From Aureococcus anophagefferens (taxonomy: Eukaryota; Sar; Pelagophyceae; Pelagomonadales; Pelagomonadaceae), in NCBI RefSeq assembly GCF_000186865.1, contig NW_008705570.1, forward strand, positions 1,583,946-1,647,945: a stretch of DNA of 64,000 nucleotides. Direction: 5' to 3'. The notes beneath the pieces were generated by a model that was not told the origin of the DNA, did not search any database, and saw nothing but the letters and a program-made list of their open reading frames with translations. Shown one piece after another: positions 34,539-44,577 of the stretch. How positions within the stretch are numbered: position 1 is the first letter of the stretch; the number at the start of each line of letters is the position of its first letter. The position numbers were made by a program, and so were the translations under genes.

Positions 34539-37500
34539 ATGGCCCACAAGTACGCGCCGAGCATGGGCGACGACTCGCCCACGCGCGAGGACCTGCCCCG
34601 GCGGCGGCGGTCGAGCGCCCCGACCATCAGCATCGTGCCGACCTTCGAGCGGGCGGCGACCATCGGCGTCGAGCCGCCGCGGGACGGGGAGCGCACGGGC
34701 CCCCACCGGGACGGCCCGGGCCTCGAGCAGCGCGCCGTCGACACGACGGCGGAGAAGCTGCGGCGGCGCGAGTGGTTCGTCCACGTCGGGGGCGCGACGA
34801 ACCTGCCGTCGCAGGACTGGAACGGCCGGTCGGACCCGTACTGCAAGGTCCACGTCGACGGCGAGCTCGTCGCGAAGACGCGGCGCATCAAGGGCACGTG
34901 CCACCCCTGCTGGAGCCAGGCCTTCTGCCTCGGGAACGTCACCGCGGCGACGGAGATCCGCCTCACGGTCTGGGACAGGGCAGGACAAGAGAGCGAAATT
35001 CCCAACTTCAAAGGCTCCAATCTCGGCCGTTTTCCGCTCGTTTCGGCTGATTTTTGGACGAGCGATCATCTCTCGGAGCGGTCTCGAAGCGTGGATGCTT
35101 TTTCCGGAACGCGCGCGCGGCGGAACACTCACGTTGAAGCGACGTTGAATCTCTCTTGTCCTGCCCAGGTCTGGGACGCGGACCTCATGGGCAGCGACGA
35201 TCTGCTCGGCGCGGTCGTGATGAAGGGCGCCGACGTCTGGACCGCGAACCAGGAGGTCGTCGATTTACCGCTATTAACGGAAACCGGCGACCGCCAATCC
35301 ACGAAAAGCGGCCAGACCGTCGTGGGCGTCGCCGTCGTCGAGGGCAAGCACCTCCCGCGGTGCGAGGCCTACTGGAAGCTGCGGAAGCCCATCATGCAGG
35401 CCGCGGGCGCGACGGCGGGCACGGTCGTGCGGCCCTGGTTCGTCGTGACGCCCGGGGATTTGGCGGCGTCGGGCTGGGACGTGCTGCTGAGCTTCGCGAT
35501 GATGTACGCCGCGATCATCACGCCCTTCGAGGTCGGCGTCACGCGGTACCACGAGCGGCCCGTGGGCGAGCTCCACCACCTGCCGCGCCTCTTCAACGCG
35601 ACGAACTGGATCGTCTACGCGATTTTTGTATTAGACACGTGCGTCCAGTTCGTGCTCGCGTACTTTGAGGACACCGTGCGCATGTGGGTCTTCGAACCCC
35701 AGTTCATCGTCGAGCGCTACGTCAAGAGCCATTTTCTGATAGACGCGCTGTCGATCCTGCCCTGGCGCGTCATCTGCGCCTTCCTGTCGTCGCAGAACTC
35801 GGGGCTCGGGACGCGCGCGCGGCGCTACTCGCGGGCGCTGCGCTGTGTGGAATTCAACCACTGGTTTGGGTGGTCCTGACCAAACTTCAGAACTCTCTAG
35901 CTCGATCAAGTCGAAGTCGATTCGGCTGATTTTTGGACGAATCGATTGCTCTCGTCGAGTTCTCGAAGCTCAGCCAAAGAGTCCGGCGCAATCCGTTCAA
36001 TTACGCGCACATTGAAGTCGGGTTGAAGATTTGAATTCCACACAGGCTCTGCGGCTGATCGAGCTCGCGCGGACGTCCCGCGTGCCCCGCCTCGTGAAGC
36101 GGCTCCGCGAGCGCGGCGGCGAGACGAACGACGCGAACCGGCGCACCTGCGCCTGGTGGGGCGCGGCGCCGAGCCGCTTCTTCTCCTACCTGCTGACGCA
36201 CGGCGTCGGCCGCATGCGGAACTCGTCGCTCACGCTGCTCAAGTTCGGCATCATCTCCCTCGTGTCGCTGCACTGGGTCGCCTGCGTCTGGGCGCTCCTC
36301 CCGACGCTGCAGCACGAGCGCCACGGCTGGACGGGCGACCCGGACTCGACGCACCTCGCGGGCCGCGGCGACCGGCCGCTCGCGCTCTACGTCCAGTCGT
36401 TCGAGTACGCGATCACGACGATGGTCATGGACCAGGCGCGGGCCCAGCCGACGAACACCTTCGAGCAGGGCGTCTGGCTCGTCGTCGCGCTGGTCATGGG
36501 CGCGCTCTACGCCTACATCATCGGGGTGATTTCCGCGGTCGTCACGAACATGGACCCGGCGACGACGGAATTCAACGCGATCTCGGACCTGCTCGACTCC
36601 TACATGAGGGAGCTGGGCCTCGACGAGGAGACGGCGGACCGCGCGCGGCGCTACCTGACGGCGACGGAGCTGCACTTCCGCCAGGATTATTATCGGAAGC
36701 TGCTCGCGATGCTGTCGCCGGAGCTGAGGGGCGTCTTCGCGCAGCAGCTCTGCGGCGTCTGGGTCCACCAGATCTGGTTCTTCAACTGCCCCGACATCAA
36801 CGAGCGCGCGCGCTTCGTCACGGCCGTCGCGTTGCACCTCAAGGTGTCGGCCTTCAACCGCATGGAGTGCATCGTCCGCGTCGGCGAGCGCGCGGACGCG
36901 ATGTACATCGTCCGAAGAGGGATCGTCGGCGTCCGCGGCGTGCCCTTCTCCTGCGGCAAGTTCTTCGGCGAGGAGATGATTAGGGACGGCCAGTGGCGCG
37001 ACTACAGCGCCATCTGCGCGACCTTCTCGGACCTCCACGTGCTCCACAAGGAGGATTTGCGGGCCATCCTCGCGGAGAGCCGGTTCCCGCGGACGCGGTC
37101 CATGATCCGGTTGCGGGTGCTGTACATGACCTTCCAGCGCCACATCAAGCTCGTCGTCAAGGCCGCGCGCATGCGGCCGGGCTACGTGCGCCCGAGTCCG
37201 GACGAGCGGTCCAAGTACGTCGCCCGGCTCAAGGAGTTGGGTATGATGCGGATCCCGCCGCCCGAGAAGCGCGACGCCTTCCCCCGAAGCTCCCTCGACG
37301 ACGCGCCGTCCGACGACGAGGCGGGCGCCAAGCGCGCGCCGAAGCTCGCGCCCCTCGACGGCGCCTTCTCCGCGACGTACCACGACGCGGAGGCCGCGGC
37401 GCGCGCTCAGCTCCGGGAGCCGCCGCGGCCCATCGACTTCCCGAAGATGCGGAAGATCCGGACGCTCCACAAGGAGGGGTCCAACGCCTTCCACGAGGAG

Positions 37501-37860
37501 TTAAGGACGGCCCACGGCATCGACGCCAAGGACCTCGACGGGTCCCAGGTCCGCGCGGACACGGACGCGTTCCAGTCGGTCTGCGAGCCCGAGCGCGACG
37601 GCGGCGCGGTCACGCGCCGCGAGGTCGAGGAATTACTGGTCGACCTGGAGAGACGCCTCAAGGGCGAGGCGCCGGCGACGTCGACGAGCCCCGTGACCGC
37701 GCTGTCGGACTCGCCGCGGCGGACCGCGGCGGCCGTGGACTTCGAGATCGCGGACCTCCGGCGGAAGCTCGAGGAGCTCGAGCAGGCGCGGGACCGGCTC
37801 TCGAGGGAGGACATGTCCGGGGGCGCCGTGCGGCGCCTGTCCATGGTCGGTAATGCGTGA
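34539..37860 (+). CDS. C2-domain and cyclic-nucleotide-binding-type ion channel, two introner introns
   Basis: Exons 34539-34967, 35169-35834 and 36046-37860 give 969 aa. A C2 domain (about 70-190) has SDPYCKVHVDG and, after intron 1 is removed, TVWDADLMGSDDLLG with the Asp cluster of a calcium loop. The channel core follows: S1 WDVLLSFAMMYAAII, S2 NWIVYAIFVLDTCVQFVLAY, S3 HFLIDALSILPWRVI, an Arg-bearing S4 restored by intron 2 removal (RRYSRALRLIELARTSRVPRL), S5 GIISLVSLHWVACVWALL, S6 GALYAYIIGVISAVVTNMD. A C-linker and cyclic-nucleotide-binding-like domain (VGERADAMYIVRRGIVG, FFGEEMI) and a C-terminal coiled coil complete it. The pore reads EYAITTMVMDQARAQP, lacking the GYG/GFG filter, so potassium selectivity is doubtful. 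Confidence 0.82.
34976..35168 (+). mobile_element. introner element, copy A (intron 1 of the channel gene)
   Basis: 193 bp, flanked by the 8-bp duplication GTCTGGGA (34968-34975 and 35169-35176). The terminal inverted repeat is GGGCAGGACAAGAGAG, perfect over 16 bp, with CA outside it on the left and AG on the right. Intron 34968-35168 (201 bp) starts at the GT of the left duplication and ends at the element's CAG. The interior has the shared core CGGCTGATTTTTGGACGA. The length is a multiple of three with no stop, so retention would insert 67 residues rather than truncate. Confidence 0.92.
35843..36045 (+). mobile_element. introner element, copy E (intron 2 of the channel gene)
   Basis: 203 bp with perfect 15-bp terminal inverted repeats, CTGTGTGGAATTCAA and its complement. 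It is flanked by GCGCTGCG (35835-35842) and GCTCTGCG (36046-36053), a 7/8 match. Its ends differ from copies A-C, but the interior carries the same CGGCTGATTTTTGGACGA core and resembles copy D. Intron 35835-36045 (211 bp, GC-AG) has an in-frame TGA, so splicing is required to reach the pore and later domains. Confidence 0.9.
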
Positions 37861-37865
37861 CTGTG

Positions 37866-38846
37866 TTACACGGAGAAGAGGAAGGCCATGAGCTTCTCGC
37901 AGCAGCCCCGCCGCTTGAGCTGGGACGCGCGGAGCTTGGGGTGGAGCATGAGGTCGCTCTTGGTCTTGATGGCCGGCGCCGCCGGCGGCGCCGCGGCCGC
38001 GGGCGCCTCGCCGCGCGCGCTGTGCATGCCGAAGCGCGCCGCGACGTCCGGCGTGAGCCGGAGCGCGCCGACGACGACCGGCCCCGCGGCGCCGTCGAGG
38101 ACGATGGCCGACTGCGCCAACGCCTTCTCGGCCTGCCACTTGGTCGCGTAGCGCAGGAAGAGCCAGTTGCCCCGGCCGACCTCGTGCTCGAGGATCTCGC
38201 CGTAGCGGGACAATGCGTCGAGGACGTCGCGGGGCTCCGCGCGCGCGTCGAAGCCGAAGACGACGATCCAGCAGCGGAGCCGCTCGTTCTCGTCGCGGAA
38301 GGAGAAGGACGGCGGCGGCTCCGCGAAGGCGCCGGGCGCCGGCGCCGCGGGCGAGAAGTAGTCGGCGCCGCCGCCGCCGTGCGACGCGCGCCGCGGCGAG
38401 AAGACGCCGCCGCCGGCGTCCGGCGACGCCAGCTCCATGGGCTGGGCGCCCGGCGACGCCGCGAGCTCGGGCGAGAAGAGGTTGCTGCCCAGGTCCGCGC
38501 GGTCGTCGTCGAGCAGCGACGCGACGGGCGGCGCGCCCGCGGACGGCGGCGCCGCCGGCGCGCCCCGGTAGCTGAGCGCGCTCGCGGGCGTCCGCGCGAG
38601 GTCGCTGCGCGCGAGCGAGTCGACGAGGGACCGGCCCAGGGGCGTGCCGCTCGCGGGCTCCCGGGCCCCCCGGCGCCGCAGCTCGCTGAAGCCGCCGCCG
38701 TAGCGGTCGCCGGACAGCGGCGGCGGCGGGGCGCCGTAGGACGCGCCGCCGCCGAAGGGCGACGCGACCTGGGCGTTGGACTGGATCGACCCGGACCGCT
38801 CGCGGTTCAGGCCAAGGCTGGCGAAGAGCGACGGGGCCAAGGACAT
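37866..38846 (-). CDS. NUP35: nucleoporin NUP35/NUP53
   Basis: Predicted 326 aa. A Gly/Pro/Ser-rich disordered N-terminal half leads to an MPPN-type RNA-recognition fold at about 185-270: RCWIVVFGFDARAEPRDVLDALSRYGEILEHEVGRGNWLFLRYATKWQAEKAL. The Trp and the GNW-x-x-LRY signature mark the NUP35 family. This domain dimerises in the inner ring of the nuclear pore. The C-terminus (QLKRRGCCEKLMAFLFSV) is the amphipathic membrane-binding helix characteristic of NUP53. No introns. Its stop lies 5 bp from the stop of the convergent channel gene. Confidence 0.88.
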   Translation of the reverse strand: MSLAPSLFASLGLNRERSGSIQSNAQVASPFGGGASYGAPPPPLSGDRYGGGFSELRRRGAREPASGTPLGRSLVDSLARSDLARTPASALSYRGAPAAPPSAGAPPVASLLDDDRADLGSNLFSPELAASPGAQPMELASPDAGGGVFSPRRASHGGGGADYFSPAAPAPGAFAEPPPSFSFRDENERLRCWIVVFGFDARAEPRDVLDALSRYGEILEHEVGRGNWLFLRYATKWQAEKALAQSAIVLDGAAGPVVVGALRLTPDVAARFGMHSARGEAPAAAAPPAAPAIKTKSDLMLHPKLRASQLKRRGCCEKLMAFLFSV

Positions 38847-38925
38847 CGTTGGGCGCGGACGAGCGAGAGTGTCGAGGCCTCAGGCAACTTAGAACGACGA
38901 GTCGACCGACAAGCCGGCTCGGTAC

Positions 38926-41004
38926 ATGCTCGGTGACGCCAAGGATGCCAAGGCTGCCCCTGGGTGGGTTCTCGCCGCGATGGTCGAAGATCGATCGCGC
39001 GTCGCCGTCGTGGCAACGGCCGCCGCCGTCGTCGTCGGATGCCTCGCGCGCACCATCGCGAAGCTCTTGGAAGAGAACTCGGAGCTGAAACTGCGCCTGG
39101 CCAACGAGTCCACCGGCGACAAGCCGGCGGAGCTGGCGCCTCCGGAGAAAAAGGAGGAAGCGAAAGCACCGGCGCCCAAGAAGAAGCGCGGCTGGGGTAA
39201 CGTCCGCGCCTCCATCACCCACGCGCCCAGCGGCGGCGCTCTCGCGAAGGCGAACAAACAGCGCGAAGGCGAACCCGAGCTGAAAGCCGCGGGCGAGGTG
39301 AGGGGCGTGAACGGCTTCAACCAGGCGCTGTGGGCCCTCGGCGCCTTCAAGCACGAGCCGCCGGCGTTTAAATACTTCGACCCGGAGCTCTCGGAGCACC
39401 TGGAGGTCCTGTTCAAGGAGGTCCGCGTGCCGCGGGCGGAGCAGACGCACGAGGTCGTCTACGAGCCCGTGACGAAGTGCGTCTTCGTGAGCCAGATGTC
39501 CAACAGCGTGCTCGTGCGCATCCCCGTCTGCCCCGGCGGCATGCTCCTCGACGACCAGGACGCGTGGCACGTCGGCCCCGTGGGCGAGAACGGCGACGGC
39601 CTCGGCGGCCTGCACAACCTGTCGCTGTCGGCCAAGTGGCCGGGCCACCTCTGGGTGAGCCTCCAGTTCTGCAACGAGGTCTTCCTCATCGAGGCGGCGA
39701 CGATGAAGATCAAGCACATGCTCAAGGTGCCGACGCTGCTCGTCCGGCCGGACAAGACGGCCGTCCGCGTCGGCGGGCCCCACTGCATCCGCGAGTGCGG
39801 CCAGACGGGCGTCATCTGGGTCGCGCTCAAGGGGTCCATCGCCTGCCACCCGGCGGAGACGCCGGACAACGCGGCCAAAAACGGCGCGGACCCCGACGCG
39901 CCGGCGCTGGTCAAGGCGAAGCAGCGCGTCTGCTGCAACCCGAAGCTGCTGGCGGACCGCATGACGAAGCTCGACGCGCTCGGCTACAACGCGCCGCCGC
40001 CCGAGGGCTTCGCGATCTGGAAGGTCGACCCGAAGGACTACGACCCGACCGCCGCCGACGACGCGCACGGCGGCGCCCTCTACGAGTGCCGGCCGTCGCC
40101 GCCCATGTCCACCATCGACAAGAACTGCGACTGCTGGACGGCGCAGGACGTCGGCTCCGCCGAGCCCTGCGTGCTCAAGATCGACTCGCGGACGGGCGAG
40201 TGCACGCAGGTCGACGTGCCCCACCCGCCGGTCTGCTGCGACGTCACGGGCAAGATGACGGGCCCGGCCATCGGCACGGCGCCCGACGGCGCGGTCTGGT
40301 GCTCGCTGCTCGGCGGCGACGGCGCCTTCGTGCGCATCTGCCCGGACACGGGCGCGCGGTCGCTCTACGAGTTTGAGTCGCCCGCGTGGTCGAAGAAGCA
40401 GCGCATCATCCACTTCGCGTTCCACACGCACTACGACGCCTGGTGCATCTTTCGCAACCAGAAGGTCGTCCTCGACAAGCTCAACATCATGTTCGCCATC
40501 TCGTCGAACCTCTGCGACGACGACGCGCTCAACATGGTGACGATGTACGTCTTCTACGGCGACTCGTGGTCCGAGATCTGGGGCTGCCGCTGCGTGCCCC
40601 TGCCGACGCAGAGCTGCAGCTGCCACCGCGTCACCGTCGTCGAGGACGGCGTGCCGCCCGAGGACCAGAGCGTCGTCATCAGCGAGCTCCACACGTCGCG
40701 CCTCTTCCAGATGAAGATCCACAACCTCATCAACTTCCTCGAGATCTTCAACGAGGTCGAGTACCCTCCCGACGGCGAGCCGACGCACTCCAAGTTCGAC
40801 GGCACGCCCTTCCTGCGGCGCAAGTACATCGAGGCGGGCACGACCTTCAACTCGAAGCACTGCCTCAAGGAGGAGGTCAACAAGATGATGCGGAACCGCA
40901 TGTACCGGGCCCTCGAGATGGCCCTCGAGCGCGAGGACCACGTCATGGAGATCGCGAAGGTCCCCTACATCGACTTTGACGCAGAAAAGGAGTGCTCCCT
41001 CTAG
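38926..41004 (+). CDS. membrane-anchored beta-propeller protein (virginiamycin-B-lyase-like)
   Basis: Predicted 692 aa. One N-terminal membrane helix (VAVVATAAAVVVGCLART) is followed by a short coiled coil and a Lys/Ala/Pro linker. The main domain (about 140-620) has propeller-type repeats: TKCVFVSQMSNSVLVRIPV, GHLWVSLQFCNEVFLIEAATMKI, CGQTGVIWVALKGSIACHP, MTGPAIGTAPDGAVWCSLLGGDGAFVRICPDTG. These resemble the Vgb/SMP-30-like propeller group in blade rhythm only; no catalytic residues can be assigned. It is Cys-rich in the second half (GCRCVPLPTQSCSCHR). The sequence is open and intronless. It is divergent from NUP35, with 79 bp between starts. Confidence 0.65.
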   Translation: MLGDAKDAKAAPGWVLAAMVEDRSRVAVVATAAAVVVGCLARTIAKLLEENSELKLRLANESTGDKPAELAPPEKKEEAKAPAPKKKRGWGNVRASITHAPSGGALAKANKQREGEPELKAAGEVRGVNGFNQALWALGAFKHEPPAFKYFDPELSEHLEVLFKEVRVPRAEQTHEVVYEPVTKCVFVSQMSNSVLVRIPVCPGGMLLDDQDAWHVGPVGENGDGLGGLHNLSLSAKWPGHLWVSLQFCNEVFLIEAATMKIKHMLKVPTLLVRPDKTAVRVGGPHCIRECGQTGVIWVALKGSIACHPAETPDNAAKNGADPDAPALVKAKQRVCCNPKLLADRMTKLDALGYNAPPPEGFAIWKVDPKDYDPTAADDAHGGALYECRPSPPMSTIDKNCDCWTAQDVGSAEPCVLKIDSRTGECTQVDVPHPPVCCDVTGKMTGPAIGTAPDGAVWCSLLGGDGAFVRICPDTGARSLYEFESPAWSKKQRIIHFAFHTHYDAWCIFRNQKVVLDKLNIMFAISSNLCDDDALNMVTMYVFYGDSWSEIWGCRCVPLPTQSCSCHRVTVVEDGVPPEDQSVVISELHTSRLFQMKIHNLINFLEIFNEVEYPPDGEPTHSKFDGTPFLRRKYIEAGTTFNSKHCLKEEVNKMMRNRMYRALEMALEREDHVMEIAKVPYIDFDAEKECSL

Positions 41005-41012
41005 AAAAGTCC

Positions 41013-42413
41013 TTAAGTCACGTCGATGACGTCCGCGGCGTCGCGCGGCGGCGCGGGGCGCAGCTCGACCTCGCCGTCGTCGGGCTCCGCGGCGGCGTCG
41101 CCGAGGAAGAACGCGGGCACGCCGCCGCCGGAAAACTTGAAGAGCGCGTCGGAGAAGCGATCCGCCTCGAGCCGGAGCGCGTCCTCGTCGCCTTCGAGCG
41201 CCCGCAGCCGCCGGTCGAGGCACGCCATGGCGTGCCGCGGGTACCAGCGGGCCGCGTCCCGCGCGAGCGACAGCAGTCGCAGGAGCTCGCGGCGCGCGCG
41301 CGGCTTCGCGTCGTCGAGGAGCAGCGCCCGGAGCGCCGGCGCGCCGAAGACGGCGACGGCCGCGGCGTCCGGAGCGTCAAGGAGCGCCGCGCGCTTCCGG
41401 TACGCGTTCTCGCCGACGCCGAAGGCGAGCTCCTCCTCGTCGACTTTGGCCAGCGCCGCGCGCCGCGCCTTCGCCGCGTCCGCGTCGGCCTCGGACCGCT
41501 CGCGCGCCGCGTCGACCGCGCGGCAGTCGTCGACGCGCGCCCGCTCCTCGACGAGCCAGATCACCGCCTCGTCGGCCGTGGAGCACCGCGCCGCGCCGCG
41601 CTCCGCGTCCTCACGCGAGAACCCGAAGCCGAGGAGCTGCGCGACGCGCGCGGCCGTCGCCGCGTCCGGCGTCTCCGGCCTCGGGGCTTCGGGCTTCACG
41701 GGCGCGCCGCCGTCGGCGAGCGACATGGCGAGCGCGCGCTCGAGGTCCGCGTCGTCGGCGTCGCCGCTCGCCGCCGCCGCGGCCAGCGACAGCGCCGTCG
41801 CGCGCTCGAGGTCCGGCGGCCCCTTCGCCTCGAGCGACATGGCCAGCGCGCGTTCGAGGTCCGCGTCCGGCGCCGCGGCCTCGGCCGCGGACGCGAGCAG
41901 CGCGGCGTCGAGAAGCCGCTGCTGCGCCGCGACGGCCTCCGGCGGCGGCCGGTCGACGTCGCCGACGGGCGGCGCGGCCGGCGGCGGCGGGCGGCCCCAG
42001 CCGACGGGCGGCGCGGGCGGAGGCGCGCGCGGAGGCCCGGGAGGCTTCCGATCGGGCGGGAGCCCCGGGTGGATGTCGCGCCGACCGCTGCTGAGGTGGT
42101 CGCGCAGGCCGCTCAGCTCGCGCCGCTCGCCGCGCCGCCGTTGCTTACGCCGCTTCTGTTCTGCCGGAACGCCTCGCCGCTCGATCGCGGCGAGCATCTG
42201 CGCGCGCCGCTGCGTGTTCGGCGACGGCACCGGCGGCGCTTCCGCGGTGTGCGGCGGCGGCGCGGCGTCCGTTTCTGCCGCCGGCGCCGGCGGCTGCTGC
42301 TCGACGGCGGTCGCGATCGCGGTCGGCGCTTCGCTCGCGGCGACGTGCGATGCGTGCGACGTGTGCGGCGACGGTGCGCCTGGCGACGGTGCACGCACTT
42401 CGTTGAGAGACAT
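41013..42413 (-). CDS. UIM- and UBA-containing ubiquitin-binding protein
   Basis: Predicted 466 aa from the ATG at 42413 (MSLNEVRAPSPG). The N-terminal half is Pro/Ala-rich and disordered, with a basic patch. Three ubiquitin-interacting motifs follow (ADLERALAMSLEA, PDLERATALSLAAA, ADLERALAMSLADG), then a UBA domain (RVAQLLGFGFSREDAERGAARCSTADEAVIWLVEE) with the GFG loop. The C-terminal 150 residues contain helical segments (RRELLRLLSLARDAARWYPRHAMACLDRRLRALEGD). Multiple UIMs plus UBA indicate binding of polyubiquitin, perhaps as a shuttle or adaptor. No catalytic domain. Stops are 8 bp apart from the convergent propeller gene. Confidence 0.8.
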   Translation of the reverse strand: MSLNEVRAPSPGAPSPHTSHASHVAASEAPTAIATAVEQQPPAPAAETDAAPPPHTAEAPPVPSPNTQRRAQMLAAIERRGVPAEQKRRKQRRRGERRELSGLRDHLSSGRRDIHPGLPPDRKPPGPPRAPPPAPPVGWGRPPPPAAPPVGDVDRPPPEAVAAQQRLLDAALLASAAEAAAPDADLERALAMSLEAKGPPDLERATALSLAAAAASGDADDADLERALAMSLADGGAPVKPEAPRPETPDAATAARVAQLLGFGFSREDAERGAARCSTADEAVIWLVEERARVDDCRAVDAARERSEADADAAKARRAALAKVDEEELAFGVGENAYRKRAALLDAPDAAAVAVFGAPALRALLLDDAKPRARRELLRLLSLARDAARWYPRHAMACLDRRLRALEGDEDALRLEADRFSDALFKFSGGGVPAFFLGDAAAEPDDGEVELRPAPPRDAADVIDVT

Positions 42414-42535
42414 GCCTTCGGCGCTCACTGCGCACCCATTGCTCGACCCGGCAGTCCGTTCGGCGTCCCGTTCCACGGCCCAGCGTCACAGCGCGACTGA
42501 GTCCCCGGGAGTCCTCGATCGACGCGCCTTACGCG

Positions 42536-44309
42536 CTAGCAGCTGTTCGGGTAGTAGATGACGTAGAGCGCCTGGCCGAGGGAGACGACGATGGACGCGG
42601 AGAACAAGAAAAAGAAGGCGAAGGCCCCCCACCACGAGCTCCGCCCGCGCTCGCACTGCGCCGTCGTCTCGGCGATGTCGTTCGGCAGCAGCTTGACCTT
42701 GTCCCGGGGCGTCTCGACGTAGATGCCGAAGACGGGCAGGAACTGGATGCACCCGCAGATGATCGTCAGCTTGAGCACGCCCGTCCAGTTGCCCTTCTCC
42801 AGGGCGCTGTTCGACACGTTGACGCCGCAGTCCAGGGACGTCCCGACGTCGTAGCCGACTTCCGCGGCGACGTTCTGCCACGTGCTCAGCATGGCGTAGG
42901 CCGTGCCCTCGGTGCCCTTCGGGATCATGGCCTACGACGTCCCCCGTCATCATCTCTTGGAAAACCGCCGCGGGACGCCGGCCGCTCGCGAAAAACATGA
43001 CGCACATCGGAATAAAGGTCAGCATCTGCACAAAGTCCTGCAGCGAGACGTCGCCCGTCGCGAACAGGATCTTCGGCAGCCCGAAGGTCTCGCCCGTGAC
43101 CAGCAACACCTGCAGCAAGGAGAACCCGGCGGAGATCACCGTCACCCACAGGTAGAGCGGCCGCCAGGCCGTCTTGAAGAAGACCTTCTCGTAGACGTAC
43201 AGGCCGACGACGCTGAGGAGGCTGCCCACCGTGTACAGCATGCCCACGGCGAAATTCGAGAAATCCAGCCCGTCGTAGAGGAAGTTGTACCAGGCCGGGT
43301 TGGACACGAAGCACAAATTGTAAAAATAGAGGTACATGAGCGGCACCCAGACGCCGTCGTTCGCCACGAAATTCCACATGTCGCGCCAGAGCGCCTTCGC
43401 GTCGCCCTTCAGCTTCACGGGCAGCTCGTACATGAAGGGCACGAGGGGGAAGATCGTCAGCCCGACGAACAAAGCCTGCAGCGCGAAGCACTGGGCGATG
43501 GTGAAGCCCCAGCTCCAGTCGCCGCCGTCGGATTTCGAGTTGTAGATGACCGCGCCTCCCAAAGAGCCGAGCGTGGACCCGACCTGGCGCACGAGGTAGC
43601 CGTGGGTCCGCATGCGCCCCGTGTCCGCCTCGGCCTCGCCGGCCGTCGTGCACTCCAGGATGATGGCGTCGGCGACCGTGTCGGACATGAGGCAGCCCAT
43701 CGTCATGACGAAGGACAGCAGCAGCGTCGACGCGATGCCCGGCTCGCCCTCGCGCCAGAGCTCGCAGTTGCAGAGGAAGAAGATGACCCAGCCCAGGGCG
43801 TAGTAGAAGCGCCGGTGCGTGCCGAACACGGGCACGAGGTCGCTCTGGAGGCCGAAGAAGACCTTGAGGCACCACGGGAGGTACGTGAGCGCCGCGTACG
43901 TGTTCGTCACGGCCGCCGACGCGTTCAGCGATTCCACGAGGTAGAAGGACACGGGCGTCGCCAGCAAATTTAATGCAACACCAACATTAAAATAGTGGCA
44001 GGCCAGGCTCCAGTTCGGGAACGCGTACAGGTCCGCGAGCCACGAGTAGCGCCACCCGCGGCCGTCGCGCCACTGGACCTCGTCCCTGTACCAAAAGTCC
44101 TCGTAGTCGCGGTCCGGGTCGAAGGGCTCGAGGTAGCTGGCGCCGCCGCACCACTTGCGCCACTTGCCAAAGTCGAAGCTGCGCGTGGGCTTCGTGTGGA
44201 ACCAGGTGCGCCCGGCGCTGACGCTGCTGATGTCCTTGTCGCGCTGCTCCTCGCCGAGCAGCTTCTTCTCCTCCGCGGGCGTGCGCTCCTCCTTCCGCTC
44301 CTCCGGCAT
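42536..44309 (-). CDS. folate/biopterin (BT1) family transporter
   Basis: Exons (transcript order) 44309-42990 and 42931-42536 give 571 aa. The BT1 signature LPWCLKVFFGLQSDLVPVFGTHRRFYYALGW and DTVADAIILECTTAGEAE are clear, with about twelve membrane helices. The 58-bp intron (42932-42989) must use a GC donor: joining after MFF gives FIPMCVMFFAMIPKGTEGTAYAM, which matches the family spacing between the 'P-M-x-V-M' and 'P-x-G-x-E-G-T' motifs residue for residue, while no GT gives that. BT1 carriers move folates or related pterins in protists and plastids. It is divergent from the IMP2-like gene. Confidence 0.82.
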
Positions 44310-44403
44310 GGCGCGGCGGCGCGTCGGCAGCGCCGACAATGGGTGACGACGAGGGCTGGGCAGCCCACTGCTCCTTCGATGCACCGAACGACGAGCCGTG
44401 GTG

Positions 44404-44438
44404 CAAGGGGATCTTCAAGTATCTTGAAGATCCCCTTG
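44404..44438. repeat. perfect 16-bp palindromic hairpin with 7-bp flanking direct repeats
   Basis: The arms CAAGGGGATCTTCAAG (44404-44419) and its exact complement (44423-44438) surround a 3-nt loop TAT. CGTGGTG occurs immediately outside on both sides (44397-44403 and 44439-44445). It sits in the shared upstream region of the BT1 transporter and the IMP2-like gene. It could be a foldback insertion with target duplication, or a regulatory hairpin. Confidence 0.75.
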
Positions 44439-44577
44439 CGTGGTGTGATGAACTGGGGTTGCAGCTCTTCGCAGGGAGAGCTGCCGCGCCGCCGCGCTGC
44501 CTGCCTGCGTGCCCAGCCGCCAGCGTGCGCGTCGCGTCGCCGGCGGGGATTGCCGGCAGCGGCACGCCGCGCCGCCG

